DNA of 10,863 bases from Ferdinandcohnia sp036965165 (GCF_036965165.1 NZ_JBALOX010000132.1:1-10863), one strand, 5' to 3'. Counted from the stretch's first letter, positions 1 to 8,186 are shown. Numbers and translations: made by a program. Notes: generated by a model not told the origin, from the letters alone.

Positions 1-31
1 CTTTTAGGGGTAACCACCAATCTGAGCTTTT

Positions 32-2014
32 TTATTTCAATTTTAAGTTGATCTCTTCATCCAAATATGTTGTGCCCTGATACCCTTGGATTTGCAACCA
101 GCCTGGAACAATTTCTTCATCCGAAACCTCATTATGAATCTCGATCAATATTTTCGTTTGGTAATGGCGTGGCTTATCATTCACGTCCATGTTTGGATAA
201 AAGTTATATTCATCCATGTTATATTTTTTTCCGTTTCTGTCAACAAGAACTCCTTCAATATCCGTAATTCCCATTGACATTGCTGAAGTGTTATTTCGAC
301 CAAGTATATTAAAATGGATTGATTCGAATTTTCGTCCTTCATGCATCGGAGCTGTTATTTCAACTTTTGTAGGCATTCCAAGCTCCACCTTGTCGATTGA
401 AATAGTACTGCCAAGATATTCAAAGGTTTGAGGAAACGGTTGATTTATATCAATATCCACTTGATAAGAATCACTGACATAATAAGAAAAGGAGCTAAAG
501 TGGATGTTGAGTTCTTTAGAGTCTTCAAAATACAGAGAATCAAAACGTGTTAAGAAAGAATTCCCATCCCCAGTTTCGTAAAGTGGAACATTTCCGAAGA
601 AAGGATCTGGTTTTACTGTTTTTGTCTCCGTTTCAATTTCTGCAATATTCATTTCATGTATAAATTTATTATTATTTCCCTGTTCTGTTGTATATTTTAG
701 TACTGTTACAGTTGGGGCAAGGATGAGCTTCTTAAACTTGATTGGGATGCCATCGATCGTAGCTCTTTCAACTAAAGTATGCTCAATTGAAGCTTGTTTT
801 TGAACAGGGATTTCAAAGTTCCAGGTCCCTCTAATAAATGTACTCTCATCATAAGGATCTAACCACTCTTCAACTGAAGAGCTTTTTTCAACCTCTTGTA
901 ACTTTGAAATATTAAGTTTTATTTTTTCGTTTTCCTTTTTAATGGGTAATAAGCTGATTGTTCCTTTTAACACATTTTCCCCACTTTTTACTGGTTGAAC
1001 AGGTAATTGATTGATGGGATAGGATAGATTTTCTAAAATATCTTCCTGGTTTTCTATTGAAACACCATTCCAAAAATTTATGCCATAGTGTTTCTCCTGT
1101 TCAAGACTTTCAACCTCATAATATATTAGGGTTTGGTAGTCATCGGCAATTGCACTTTTAATGGTAACCTTTACGCCGTTGCTTTCCTGTACAAAATTTA
1201 AAGGCTCCCCTATTCCACTTTTTAAATAAGCAAGTAGCTGCTCATCCTCCTTGTCACGCCAGTCGAGCCAGGAGTAATACATATATGAAAATCCATTAGT
1301 CACATAACCAATTAAGAGAAGTAAAAAGAGTGAGGAAGCGATTCCAGCACTAATGATTGTACATTTCTTTTTCTTTTTTCTTTTTTCTTCCTCTATTTTC
1401 TCTAAGCTTGTGATTACTTGGTCCAAAAACTCTCCCGGAACTTCGATCGTTTCGGCACCTTCGATAAGAGAGTATATCGTATTCTGAAAGCTCGCTAGAC
1501 TAGTTTGACAGATTTGACATGTATGTAAATGTATTTCAAATTCAATTTTTTCCGGTCGTTCTAATGATCGACTTAAATAATCAATAAATTTTTCCTGGTA
1601 ATGACCTTCCTTAACGCTGCTTAAACTCTGGATTCCTTTATGAAGACGGTCCTTAACTGTATAAATTGAGATTTCAAGAATTTCGGAAACCTCAGTTTGT
1701 GAAAGCCCTAATACATAGGTTAAAGCGAGGACATCATCTAAACCTCCCTGACGTAACCTTTTTTTACATTCCTCTACGAAAAGAGAAATCACCCATTTTT
1801 CAAAGTCTGGATTCTTTTTTTGTTTTTGAATGTCGGCTTGAACTTTTAGCATGATATTGTAAAAAACATCTTGAATGTCTTCGGTATTTTTCATATATGT
1901 CCATGCAAGCTTGTATAGGCTATCTTTCCTTTGTTCAAACCAATTGATAATGGCTCCCATATCTTTTTCTCGTATCATTTTTATTAAAATGGGATCAGTT
2001 TCTGCAATGATCAC
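32..2014 (-). CDS. Membrane-tethered ECF-like sigma factor fused to zinc anti-sigma and DUF4179-type sensor domains
   Basis: The 660-residue protein joins parts that are usually separate genes. Residues about 20-90 resemble sigma-70 region 2 (LAWTYMKNTEDIQDVFYNI, then FEKWVISLF..CKKRLR). Residues 92-131 resemble the region 4 helix-turn-helix (LGLSQTEVSEILEISIYTVK). A ZAS-type zinc motif H-x3-C-x2-C follows at H162, C166, C169. A lysine-rich stretch (211-217) precedes one membrane helix at about 219-239, which places the sigma part in the cytoplasm. Residues 240-330 match the DUF4179 pattern (NGVKVTIKSAIADDYQTLIYYE), and the beta-rich C-terminus resembles DUF5643-type sensor regions; these names are from memory. 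The start is GTG, with AAGGGGAG 11 bases upstream. The protein presumably couples an extracellular signal to transcription, perhaps by proteolytic release. The linker between regions 2 and 4 is nearly absent, so sigma activity itself is uncertain. The signal and target genes are unknown. Confidence 0.82.
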   Translation of the reverse strand: MIIAETDPILIKMIREKDMGAIINWFEQRKDSLYKLAWTYMKNTEDIQDVFYNIMLKVQADIQKQKKNPDFEKWVISLFVEECKKRLRQGGLDDVLALTYVLGLSQTEVSEILEISIYTVKDRLHKGIQSLSSVKEGHYQEKFIDYLSRSLERPEKIEFEIHLHTCQICQTSLASFQNTIYSLIEGAETIEVPGEFLDQVITSLEKIEEEKRKKKKKCTIISAGIASSLFLLLLIGYVTNGFSYMYYSWLDWRDKEDEQLLAYLKSGIGEPLNFVQESNGVKVTIKSAIADDYQTLIYYEVESLEQEKHYGINFWNGVSIENQEDILENLSYPINQLPVQPVKSGENVLKGTISLLPIKKENEKIKLNISKLQEVEKSSSVEEWLDPYDESTFIRGTWNFEIPVQKQASIEHTLVERATIDGIPIKFKKLILAPTVTVLKYTTEQGNNNKFIHEMNIAEIETETKTVKPDPFFGNVPLYETGDGNSFLTRFDSLYFEDSKELNIHFSSFSYYVSDSYQVDIDINQPFPQTFEYLGSTISIDKVELGMPTKVEITAPMHEGRKFESIHFNILGRNNTSAMSMGITDIEGVLVDRNGKKYNMDEYNFYPNMDVNDKPRHYQTKILIEIHNEVSDEEIVPGWLQIQGYQGTTYLDEEINLKLK

Positions 2015-2091
2015 AATGTATGTCTCTCCCCTTGGAAAACATTTCTTTCTTCAATATTCAACATTTCCTGCATGAATCCTTCTTTATATTC

Positions 2092-2120
2092 AAAAAAAGA
2101 ACCCCTTTGTAAGGAGTTCT
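2092..2120 (-). terminator. Rho-independent terminator after yfiC-like gene
   Basis: On the minus strand, AGAACTCCTT and AAGGGGTTCT form a 10-pair stem with one G-U pair around a three-base loop, followed by seven T. The stem begins inside the stop codon of the ABC gene, so the operon ends very compactly. The sigma gene downstream therefore probably has its own promoter in the remaining 77 bases. I could not recognise that promoter. Confidence 0.9.
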
Positions 2121-3915
2121 ACATGACTTGCTTTTTTAACTGGCTCGTAAATAGATTGAAATAATATCCCTTCTGCTGTAATAGGGATTCATGGTTACCT
2201 TTTTCGACAATTTCTCCTTCATTCAATACGATGATTTGTTCGGCTCTTTCAATCGTATTCAAACGATGTGCAATGATAAAACTCGTCTTCCCCTTCATCA
2301 ACCGTTGTAGTGCTTCTTGAATTTTCATTTCTGTGACCGTATCGATACTACTTGTTGCTTCATCAAGTATGAGAATAGATGGGTTTGCAAGGATTGCTCT
2401 CGCTATCGAAAGAAGCTGTCTTTGACCTTGGCTAATGCCACTACCATCCTGTTTTAAAATCATCTTGTATTGATCTGGTAGCTTCATGATGAATGAATGA
2501 GCATTTGCTAATTTTGCAGCTTCTATTACCTCTTCGTCAGACGCATCAAGTCTACCATAGCGAATATTGTCCATAATCGTTGCCTGAAATAAATACGTAT
2601 CCTGGAGCACAAATCCCATATTTTGACGAAGACTTTCCCTTGTCATTGTTGACGTATTTTTCCCATCAATTAAAATCGCACCATAATCTGGTTCGTAAAA
2701 TCGAGATAATAAATTAATAATCGTTGTTTTTCCGGCCCCAGTTGGACCGACAAAGGCTACAGATTGTCCAGCTTTTACAGCAAATGAAACATCTTTTATT
2801 GTGTTCCCTTCCTTTTCATAGGAAAAAGCAACATGTTCAAATTCTACGTCCCCATGAATTTTGTTTATTCTTTTCGCTTTGGTTTCATCTCTAGCCTCGA
2901 CTTCTTCATCTAAAATCTCAAATACACGCTCTGCACCCGCAATGGCAGAGAGTAACGTATTAAATTGGTTTGCCAGGTCATTGAGCGGACGAGTAAACTG
3001 TCTTGAATATTCAGCAAAAATAACAATCGTTCCGATAGTGATATATCCATTCAATGCAAGTACTCCGCCAACCCCTGCAATAATTGCAAAACTTAAGTTA
3101 TTTAATACGTTCATAAGCTTGGGTATAAAACCTGAATAAGCTTGTGCAAAATAGCCAGCTTTCTTAAGCTTTTCACTTTTTTCTAAGAATTCGTTTATCA
3201 CAGTTTCTTCTTGTGAAAAAGTCTTAACAATTCTTTGACCCGAAATTGTTTCCTCTATATACCCATTTAGTGCTCCTAAATAACGCTGCTGCTCTTTAAA
3301 TAACTTCCCTGTCCGTTTTGTGATCCATTTAATCCCGAAAAACATAATCGGGATAATAATCATCGTGATTAGAGTCAGCAACGGGCTTAACCAAAGCATA
3401 ATCGCCACTGTTCCCACTAAGGTAAGTACGCTTGAAAAAATTTGAATAACAGATGAATTCAAGGTTGAGCTTACATTTTCAATATCATTTGTAATTCGGC
3501 TCATAAGTTCACCATGTTGCCGTTTATCAAAAAAGTAAATAGGCAAACGATGCAATTGTTCAAATAGCTCCGTCCTCATGGAAAATACCGTGTTTTGCGC
3601 AATGCCGACCATCCAATAGTTTTGATACCAAAGAGATAAGGAATGTAGAATAAAGACAATTCCTAACCAAAGTAAAAGAACGAGTATCCCCTTATGCTCC
3701 TTAGTCACAATATAGTTATCGATTCCCCTCCCTAAAAGAAAAGGACCAAGGAGACCAAGACCAGAGCTTGCAACGACCATCACAAATACGGCCATCAATA
3801 ATTTATGATTGACTGCTAGATAGGACCAAATCCTTTTAACGGTACCTACTCTATCCTTAGCTCGTTGCGGTTTATCCCCATGACTCTGTTTTGCACGATT
3901 CATTCGCGTTGACAT
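2119..3915 (-). CDS. yfiC: Heterodimeric ABC exporter half, YfiC-like (permease fused to ATPase)
   Basis: This is a 598-residue ABC half-transporter, the expected size for YfiC. It has an N-terminal six-helix exporter domain (about 25-330) and a C-terminal ATPase. Visible motifs are Walker A GPTGAGKT (390-397), Q-loop Q438, signature ISQGQ (494-498), Walker B ILILDE with catalytic E519, and H-loop H550. The signature departs from LSGGQ, while the Walker B glutamate and switch histidine are intact. That is the pattern of the subunit supplying the active Walker site in asymmetric exporters such as BmrCD or LmrCD. An upstream in-frame ATG at 4017 exists, but GGAGAGGGGGG lies 8 bases before the ATG at 3915, so I chose that one. 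The gene overlaps the partner gene by 44 bases, which suggests coupled translation. Substrate is unknown; multidrug-like compounds are likely by family. The choice of YfiC over YheH rests on length and recalled similarity. Confidence 0.88.
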   Translation of the reverse strand: MSTRMNRAKQSHGDKPQRAKDRVGTVKRIWSYLAVNHKLLMAVFVMVVASSGLGLLGPFLLGRGIDNYIVTKEHKGILVLLLWLGIVFILHSLSLWYQNYWMVGIAQNTVFSMRTELFEQLHRLPIYFFDKRQHGELMSRITNDIENVSSTLNSSVIQIFSSVLTLVGTVAIMLWLSPLLTLITMIIIPIMFFGIKWITKRTGKLFKEQQRYLGALNGYIEETISGQRIVKTFSQEETVINEFLEKSEKLKKAGYFAQAYSGFIPKLMNVLNNLSFAIIAGVGGVLALNGYITIGTIVIFAEYSRQFTRPLNDLANQFNTLLSAIAGAERVFEILDEEVEARDETKAKRINKIHGDVEFEHVAFSYEKEGNTIKDVSFAVKAGQSVAFVGPTGAGKTTIINLLSRFYEPDYGAILIDGKNTSTMTRESLRQNMGFVLQDTYLFQATIMDNIRYGRLDASDEEVIEAAKLANAHSFIMKLPDQYKMILKQDGSGISQGQRQLLSIARAILANPSILILDEATSSIDTVTEMKIQEALQRLMKGKTSFIIAHRLNTIERAEQIIVLNEGEIVEKGNHESLLQQKGYYFNLFTSQLKKQVM

Positions 3916-5638
3916 GGGATTGTCCCCCCTCTCCGAACTGAGTTTTATAGACCTTTTTATAAAGAGGCGAGGAATGTAATAGCTCTTCATGACTCCCAGT
4001 AGCAAGTAATTTTCCATCTTCCATCAATAAAATTGTATCGGTTGCCATTGCAGTGTATATTTTTGAAGTAATAATCAGTGTCGTACAGGTATAATTTTTT
4101 AATTCCGCAAGAAGTTTAGCTTCCGTTTTAAGGTCAAGTGCACTTGTACTATCATCAAGTAAAAGAATTTTGGGACTTCGTACAAGTGCTCTTGCAATTG
4201 AAATTCGTTGCTTTTGCCCACCTGATAGGTTCACACCCTTTTGCCCAATGACTGTATCGTATTGTAATGGAAGCTTTTCAATCGTTTCATGTATTTGAGC
4301 TCGTTTCGCTGCTTCTATGATCTCCTCCATCGTTGCATCCTGTTTGCCCCAGCGGATATTATCCTTTATCGTTCCAGTAAACAATAGCGCTTCCTGTGGA
4401 ACATAACCGATTTGTTTTCGTAATTCGTCTAGCTTTCTGTCTCTAACATCAATTCCGTCAATCTGAACACTTCCTTTGTCAGCATCATATAGACGAGGAA
4501 TCAATTGAAATAAGGATGTTTTACCAGAGCCTGTCGCACCAAGAATTGCAACAGTTTCACCAGGTTGTATCGCAAACGTAATATCCTGTATAACTGACGC
4601 ATTCGTTGCAGGATACCGAAAATCAACATGTGAGAAAATGATGTTACCTTTTGCATGTTGGACAGTTTTTAGATTCGTCTTAGATTCGATTAAATCTACC
4701 TCCGTATCTAATACATCAACAAGACGATCTGATGATGCTTTTGCCCGTGAGAAATGCATGATAATCCAAGAAAATACACCGAGCGCGCCAGTAATCCGAG
4801 TTGTATAATTGATGACCGCAACGACTTCTCCAACTTTGACGTTTCCTGAACTTACATCAATGCTACCAAACCAAAGAATGGCAATGATACTTCCATTCAT
4901 TAATAGTAAAAGCACTGGCATCGTTAATTCGATGAGACGAAGTGAAGTGATTGTACGGTCTTTTAAGCCTTCGTTGGCATGAAAGAATCGTTTTGTTTCA
5001 TGTCCCCATCTTACAAATGCTTTTATTAATCTCATCCCAGAAAGGTTTTCACGCATTACGCCGTTCACGATATCTAATTTCTTCTGGACAGATTGGAACA
5101 GTCTTCTTGCTTTTGTCATGACAAAAATGAGAAACAAAATTAAAAATGGGGTCGTTACGATGAGCATCATAGCAAGCTTTACATCAACTAAAAGAGCCAT
5201 GACCATCCCAAAAATGATCAGCATCGGTGCACGCAATGCGATTCTTAAGCTCATGAACACTGTGTTTTGTAGCTGTGTTACATCATTTGTCATTCTGGTT
5301 ATCAATGAAGCTGTATCGAATTTTTGAAGATTGGCGAAAGAAAAGGATTGGATTTTTCCAAACAATTCTTTTCTTACATCAAAAGCAAAACTTTGGCTTG
5401 TGTGTGAAGCGAAAAAGGAATTCGCAATTCCAGAGATAAAAGCTAGAAGCGAGATTCCAACCATAATTCCGCCCCACTTCATAACCACAGTTAGATCATT
5501 TTGTAAAATACCATCGTCAATCACCTTTGCGATTAAAAGCGGTTGCAAAAGTTCTACCGCAAGTTCAACAAATGTTAAAACTAGTGCGACTGAAATGGCT
5601 AATCGATATGGTTTTAAATACGCTAGCATTCTAAACAT
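3872..5638 (-). CDS. yfiB: Heterodimeric ABC exporter half, YfiB-like, with degenerate ATPase site
   Basis: This 588-residue ABC half-transporter closely resembles B. subtilis YfiB as I recall it (for example QPLLIAKVIDDGI and TVFMSLRIALRAP). The membrane domain covers about 10-300 and the ATPase about 330-570. Walker A is GATGSGKT (367-374), Q-loop Q415, signature LSGGQ (471-475). Walker B reads ILLLDD, with D496 where a catalytic glutamate is expected. The H-loop position is S525 (LIITSKIYT) instead of histidine. These losses mark it as the degenerate partner. Its perfect LSGGQ should complete the active site of the YfiC-like subunit. The start is ATG at 5638 after a poor site (TGGGGGCCTC); the N-terminus aligns with recalled YfiB. 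It is the first gene of a two-gene operon. No convincing promoter was seen in the AT-rich 83 bases between the preceding terminator and the start. Confidence 0.9.
   Translation of the reverse strand: MFRMLAYLKPYRLAISVALVLTFVELAVELLQPLLIAKVIDDGILQNDLTVVMKWGGIMVGISLLAFISGIANSFFASHTSQSFAFDVRKELFGKIQSFSFANLQKFDTASLITRMTNDVTQLQNTVFMSLRIALRAPMLIIFGMVMALLVDVKLAMMLIVTTPFLILFLIFVMTKARRLFQSVQKKLDIVNGVMRENLSGMRLIKAFVRWGHETKRFFHANEGLKDRTITSLRLIELTMPVLLLLMNGSIIAILWFGSIDVSSGNVKVGEVVAVINYTTRITGALGVFSWIIMHFSRAKASSDRLVDVLDTEVDLIESKTNLKTVQHAKGNIIFSHVDFRYPATNASVIQDITFAIQPGETVAILGATGSGKTSLFQLIPRLYDADKGSVQIDGIDVRDRKLDELRKQIGYVPQEALLFTGTIKDNIRWGKQDATMEEIIEAAKRAQIHETIEKLPLQYDTVIGQKGVNLSGGQKQRISIARALVRSPKILLLDDSTSALDLKTEAKLLAELKNYTCTTLIITSKIYTAMATDTILLMEDGKLLATGSHEELLHSSPLYKKVYKTQFGEGGQSHVNANESCKTESWG
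3924..3934 (-). promoter_or_regulatory. Ribosome binding site deciding the yfiC-like start
   Basis: GGAGAGGGGGG on the minus strand sits 8 bases before the ATG at 3913-3915. It lies inside the last codons of the upstream yfiB-like gene. The longer reading from 4017 would begin deep in that gene and lacks this signal in the right place. Confidence 0.75.
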
Positions 5639-5721
5639 ATGAGGCCCCCAAAGTTATACATAACAATTCTTTCGATTTTCTAAATTATTTCTATAATACA
5701 ATATAATTCACTATTAATATA

Positions 5722-5753
5722 GAAAAAAACACCAAAAAGCTAGAAGCTTTTGG
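5722..5753 (-). terminator. Rho-independent terminator after the DHA2 transporter gene
   Basis: On the minus strand, CCAAAAGC and GCTTTTTGG form a stem (one bulged T) around TTCTA, followed by a run of seven T. The stop codon TAG lies in the loop and the stem starts in the last sense codons. This separates the transporter gene from the ABC operon. Confidence 0.85.
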
Positions 5754-7092
5754 CGTTTTGCTGATGTTGTAGATTATGAGAATATAATTTTTGACTAGCA
5801 AAAAAGCTAATGAATGTCGCGGCTATGACAGCAATTAACATGAATAAATTCAGATGATGCATTCCTCTAGCAACATCCACCTGACTTGTGATAAGCATCC
5901 CCATGATACTTGCTCCAAAGGTTGTACCAATGTTTCTTGCAAAGAAATGAAGACTTGTCGACATTCCTTTTTGATGAGCTTCTGCTAATTCCTGGGAGCC
6001 AATTGTTCCAATCGTAACCACAATTCCGAACGCAAAGCCTTGAATGGTTAAAATCACAAAGATATACCAGAAGCTTGTGTCTTTATTCATGAAAAATGCG
6101 AGAATCGCAGAAAGCACTAGCAGGCAATTTCCGAAAAAAATCGTATTCCGATAGCCATATTTTAGGATCAAATTCCCCGACGGAACAGATGCAAACATCC
6201 AGGCTGCACTCATTCCGAATAGAACGAGACCACTAACGATAATTGAAAAACCTTGTACCTCTTGCATAAATAAAGGAACATAGTTCTGAAACGCAAAAAT
6301 GCTTAAGAAAATCAAGACACCATTAATATTCATCCATGAAATATTTTTATTTTTTAAAATCTCAATCGGAATAAAGCGTTTATCTGATTTCTTCTCAGTA
6401 AAAATAAATGCGGCTAGGAAGATTATGCCTAATAAATTATAGATTACAAGATTTTCCGTCGTAATCGTGTTCATTAAAAATGCAAGCATACTTCCTGTGA
6501 AAAGAAAGGCACTGAGATAATTTAGTGGTGTATTATCCTTCGTAATGTTTTCTTTATAGGGGATTAAACATAAAAGAACAATAATCCCGATTGGAATATT
6601 GATAAAGAAAATCCAGCGCCATGACATTGTTTCAACGAAAAATCCACCTATTAGCGGTGCAATGACTGCGGAAACTCCCCACATAGCTGAAAAGAATCCC
6701 TGGATTTTCCCGCGCTTTTCGATTGAGTAAAGGTCGCCAGCAATGATCATCGTTAATGGTGTAACTCCACCAGCACCAAGCCCTTGAATACCGCGGTATA
6801 CGATTAATTCCACCATCGAATCGGCTAATCCGCATAGTAATGATCCAATCGTAAAGAGAATAATAGAGATGCTAAATATCTTTTTTCTACCATAAATATC
6901 AGCAAGTTTCCCGAATATTGGTAAGGAAACAGTAGAAAATAAAATATATATGGCAAACATCCATCCATAAAACTTATAACCGCCAAGTGTATCCGCTATT
7001 GTTGGTGCCGTAGTCTGAAGAATTGTCGTATCCATAGCACTAATAAGCATTGCAAGCACAATACTTACTAAAACAAATGGTTTAGATTTCAT
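5740..7092 (-). CDS. MFS drug/proton antiporter, DHA2 (EmrB/QacA) type
   Basis: This 450-residue integral membrane protein has many hydrophobic helices and probably exports drugs or other small molecules in exchange for protons. Visible family motifs are SAMDTTILQTTAPTIA in helix 1 with D21 (DHA motif D), GKLADIYGRKK at 61-71 (motif A), LIVYRGIQGLGAGG at 96-109 with R100 (motif B), and GVSAVIAPLIGG at 139-150 (antiporter motif C). The sequence WRWIFFINIPIG at 158-169 is typical of DHA2 members. At 450 residues it is somewhat shorter than the usual 14-helix proteins (about 480-510). The ATG has AAAGGGG 8 bases upstream. It is transcribed alone, with its own terminator, from a divergent region facing corA that contains a TATAAT box and a 14-base palindrome. 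Substrate cannot be read from the sequence, and no regulator gene is adjacent. Confidence 0.88.
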   Translation of the reverse strand: MKSKPFVLVSIVLAMLISAMDTTILQTTAPTIADTLGGYKFYGWMFAIYILFSTVSLPIFGKLADIYGRKKIFSISIILFTIGSLLCGLADSMVELIVYRGIQGLGAGGVTPLTMIIAGDLYSIEKRGKIQGFFSAMWGVSAVIAPLIGGFFVETMSWRWIFFINIPIGIIVLLCLIPYKENITKDNTPLNYLSAFLFTGSMLAFLMNTITTENLVIYNLLGIIFLAAFIFTEKKSDKRFIPIEILKNKNISWMNINGVLIFLSIFAFQNYVPLFMQEVQGFSIIVSGLVLFGMSAAWMFASVPSGNLILKYGYRNTIFFGNCLLVLSAILAFFMNKDTSFWYIFVILTIQGFAFGIVVTIGTIGSQELAEAHQKGMSTSLHFFARNIGTTFGASIMGMLITSQVDVARGMHHLNLFMLIAVIAATFISFFASQKLYSHNLQHQQNAKSF

Positions 7093-7106
7093 TTTGTCTT
7101 CCCCTT

Positions 7107-7120
7107 TAATTCTAGAATTA
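7107..7120 (-). promoter_or_regulatory. Perfect 14-bp palindrome, probable repressor operator of the DHA2 gene
   Basis: TAATTCTAGAATTA is an exact inverted repeat. It starts five bases after the -10 box, covers the expected transcription start, and touches the ribosome binding site. This placement is typical for TetR- or MarR-family control of efflux genes. The binding protein is not encoded in the window, so the operator role is inferred. Confidence 0.5.
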
Positions 7121-7124
7121 CTCT

Positions 7125-7130
7125 ATTATA
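7125..7130 (-). promoter_or_regulatory. -10 box of the DHA2 transporter promoter
   Basis: A perfect TATAAT on the minus strand lies 32 bases before the start codon. It would give a leader of about 25 bases. No good -35 hexamer is visible at 16-18 bases upstream (the area is a TTTTC-rich stretch), so the promoter may be weak or activator-dependent. Confidence 0.5.
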
Positions 7131-7206
7131 CTACAGACAGTCGAAAAGAAAAGATGTGCGTTCTATAGACAAACACATGTCACCAAAAGAAAAATGAGGT
7201 AATTTA

Positions 7207-8157
7207 ATGATCCGCGTTATTGCAATTACAAATGATAATGAACGTCTAACAGATGTCCACATTTCAGAAATAAGAAATATTGACTGTAAATGGTATTGGA
7301 TTGATTTTAATCGACCAAAAACAGCAGAGGTTGAGGAATTATCACAAACCTTGCATTTCCATCCATTAGCTATAGAAGATTGTATCCATGTCTTACAACG
7401 ACCAAAATTAGATTTTTATGAAAAAAATACATTCTTCGTTTCTCACAGTCTTCATCAAGAAACATTGGAAAAAGAAGAAATTAATATATTTTTAGGTGAT
7501 GGGTATATTGTGACCTTTCATTTAAAGGAGTCAAGTGAAATTAATGATGTATGGAATCGATTAATGGTAACCGAAACGATTGAACAATGGGATCCTTCAC
7601 TAGTGTTATATCACATCATTGATAAACTGGTTGATAATTATTTCCCGATTGTTTACCACCTCGAGGATACGTTAAATGAAATCGAAGACAATTCGAATGA
7701 AAAATCGATGGAAGAACTCCTTGATGAGCTTTTTGAAACACGACATAATTTGCTTGCTTTACGGCACACCGTAATACCCATGCGTGATTTGGTATATCGG
7801 ATTATCAATTCGCATCGACTTGATTTGTTACAGCATCGGATTGAATATTTTCATGACATCCATGATCACCTATTAAGACTGACTGAAAAAATTGATGCGA
7901 GCCGTGAGTTGACAGCTGATATTCGTGATAGTTATTTATCTTTGAACTCTCACCAAACAAATAAAGTGATGCGGATTCTAACCGTCATCACGACCATCTT
8001 CATGCCACTCACCTTCATTGCCGGCATTTACGGCATGAACTTCGCACATATGCCTGAACTGACTTATAAATATGGGTATTTTGTGATTCAAGCCATTATG
8101 ATTTTAATTGGTATTGGCATGTTTCTGTGGTTTAAGCAAAAGGGTTGGTTTCGGTGA
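7207..8157 (+). CDS. corA: CorA family magnesium (divalent cation) channel
   Basis: This 316-residue protein is the normal length for Bacillus CorA proteins such as YfjQ. A large acidic cytoplasmic domain (1-250, mostly helical after about 120) leads into two C-terminal membrane helices at about 256-274 and 291-310. The signature YGMNF lies at 275-279, followed by AHMPEL in the periplasm-facing loop. It ends in the basic tail KQKGWFR, as is usual. Family members form homopentamers that admit Mg2+, sometimes Co2+ or Ni2+. The ATG has GAGGT 7 bases upstream. The gene is divergent from the DHA2 transporter, with 114 bases between them. This is too short for a typical magnesium riboswitch, and I saw no clear promoter for it. 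It is monocistronic and ends at a strong hairpin. Confidence 0.95.
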   Translation: MIRVIAITNDNERLTDVHISEIRNIDCKWYWIDFNRPKTAEVEELSQTLHFHPLAIEDCIHVLQRPKLDFYEKNTFFVSHSLHQETLEKEEINIFLGDGYIVTFHLKESSEINDVWNRLMVTETIEQWDPSLVLYHIIDKLVDNYFPIVYHLEDTLNEIEDNSNEKSMEELLDELFETRHNLLALRHTVIPMRDLVYRIINSHRLDLLQHRIEYFHDIHDHLLRLTEKIDASRELTADIRDSYLSLNSHQTNKVMRILTVITTIFMPLTFIAGIYGMNFAHMPELTYKYGYFVIQAIMILIGIGMFLWFKQKGWFR

Positions 8158-8186
8158 AGATTAGTTTCTAATTGATTAAATACAGC

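Noticed and set aside
1..40. Possible terminator at the left edge (CTGAGC followed by a T-run at 28-37)
   Set aside because: The matching left arm (GCTCAG) is not in the window, so a hairpin cannot be shown. It may be the right half of a terminator of a convergent gene outside the window.
3916..4017. Longer N-terminus for the YfiC-like protein starting at 4017
   Set aside because: It would add 34 residues without a suitable ribosome site and extend the overlap to 146 bases. The start at 3915 has a strong site and gives the normal family length.
5639..5721. Promoter for the ABC operon
   Set aside because: Several TATA-like hexamers occur in this very AT-rich spacer, but none has a credible -35 partner at 16-18 bases, so no box was assigned.
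6632..6835. 67-residue minus-strand ORF inside the DHA2 gene
   Set aside because: It is an out-of-frame shadow of the transporter's conserved region, with no family resemblance.
7093..7206. Magnesium riboswitch upstream of corA
   Set aside because: The spacer is only 114 bases, is shared with a divergent promoter, and shows no long paired structure of the M-box kind.
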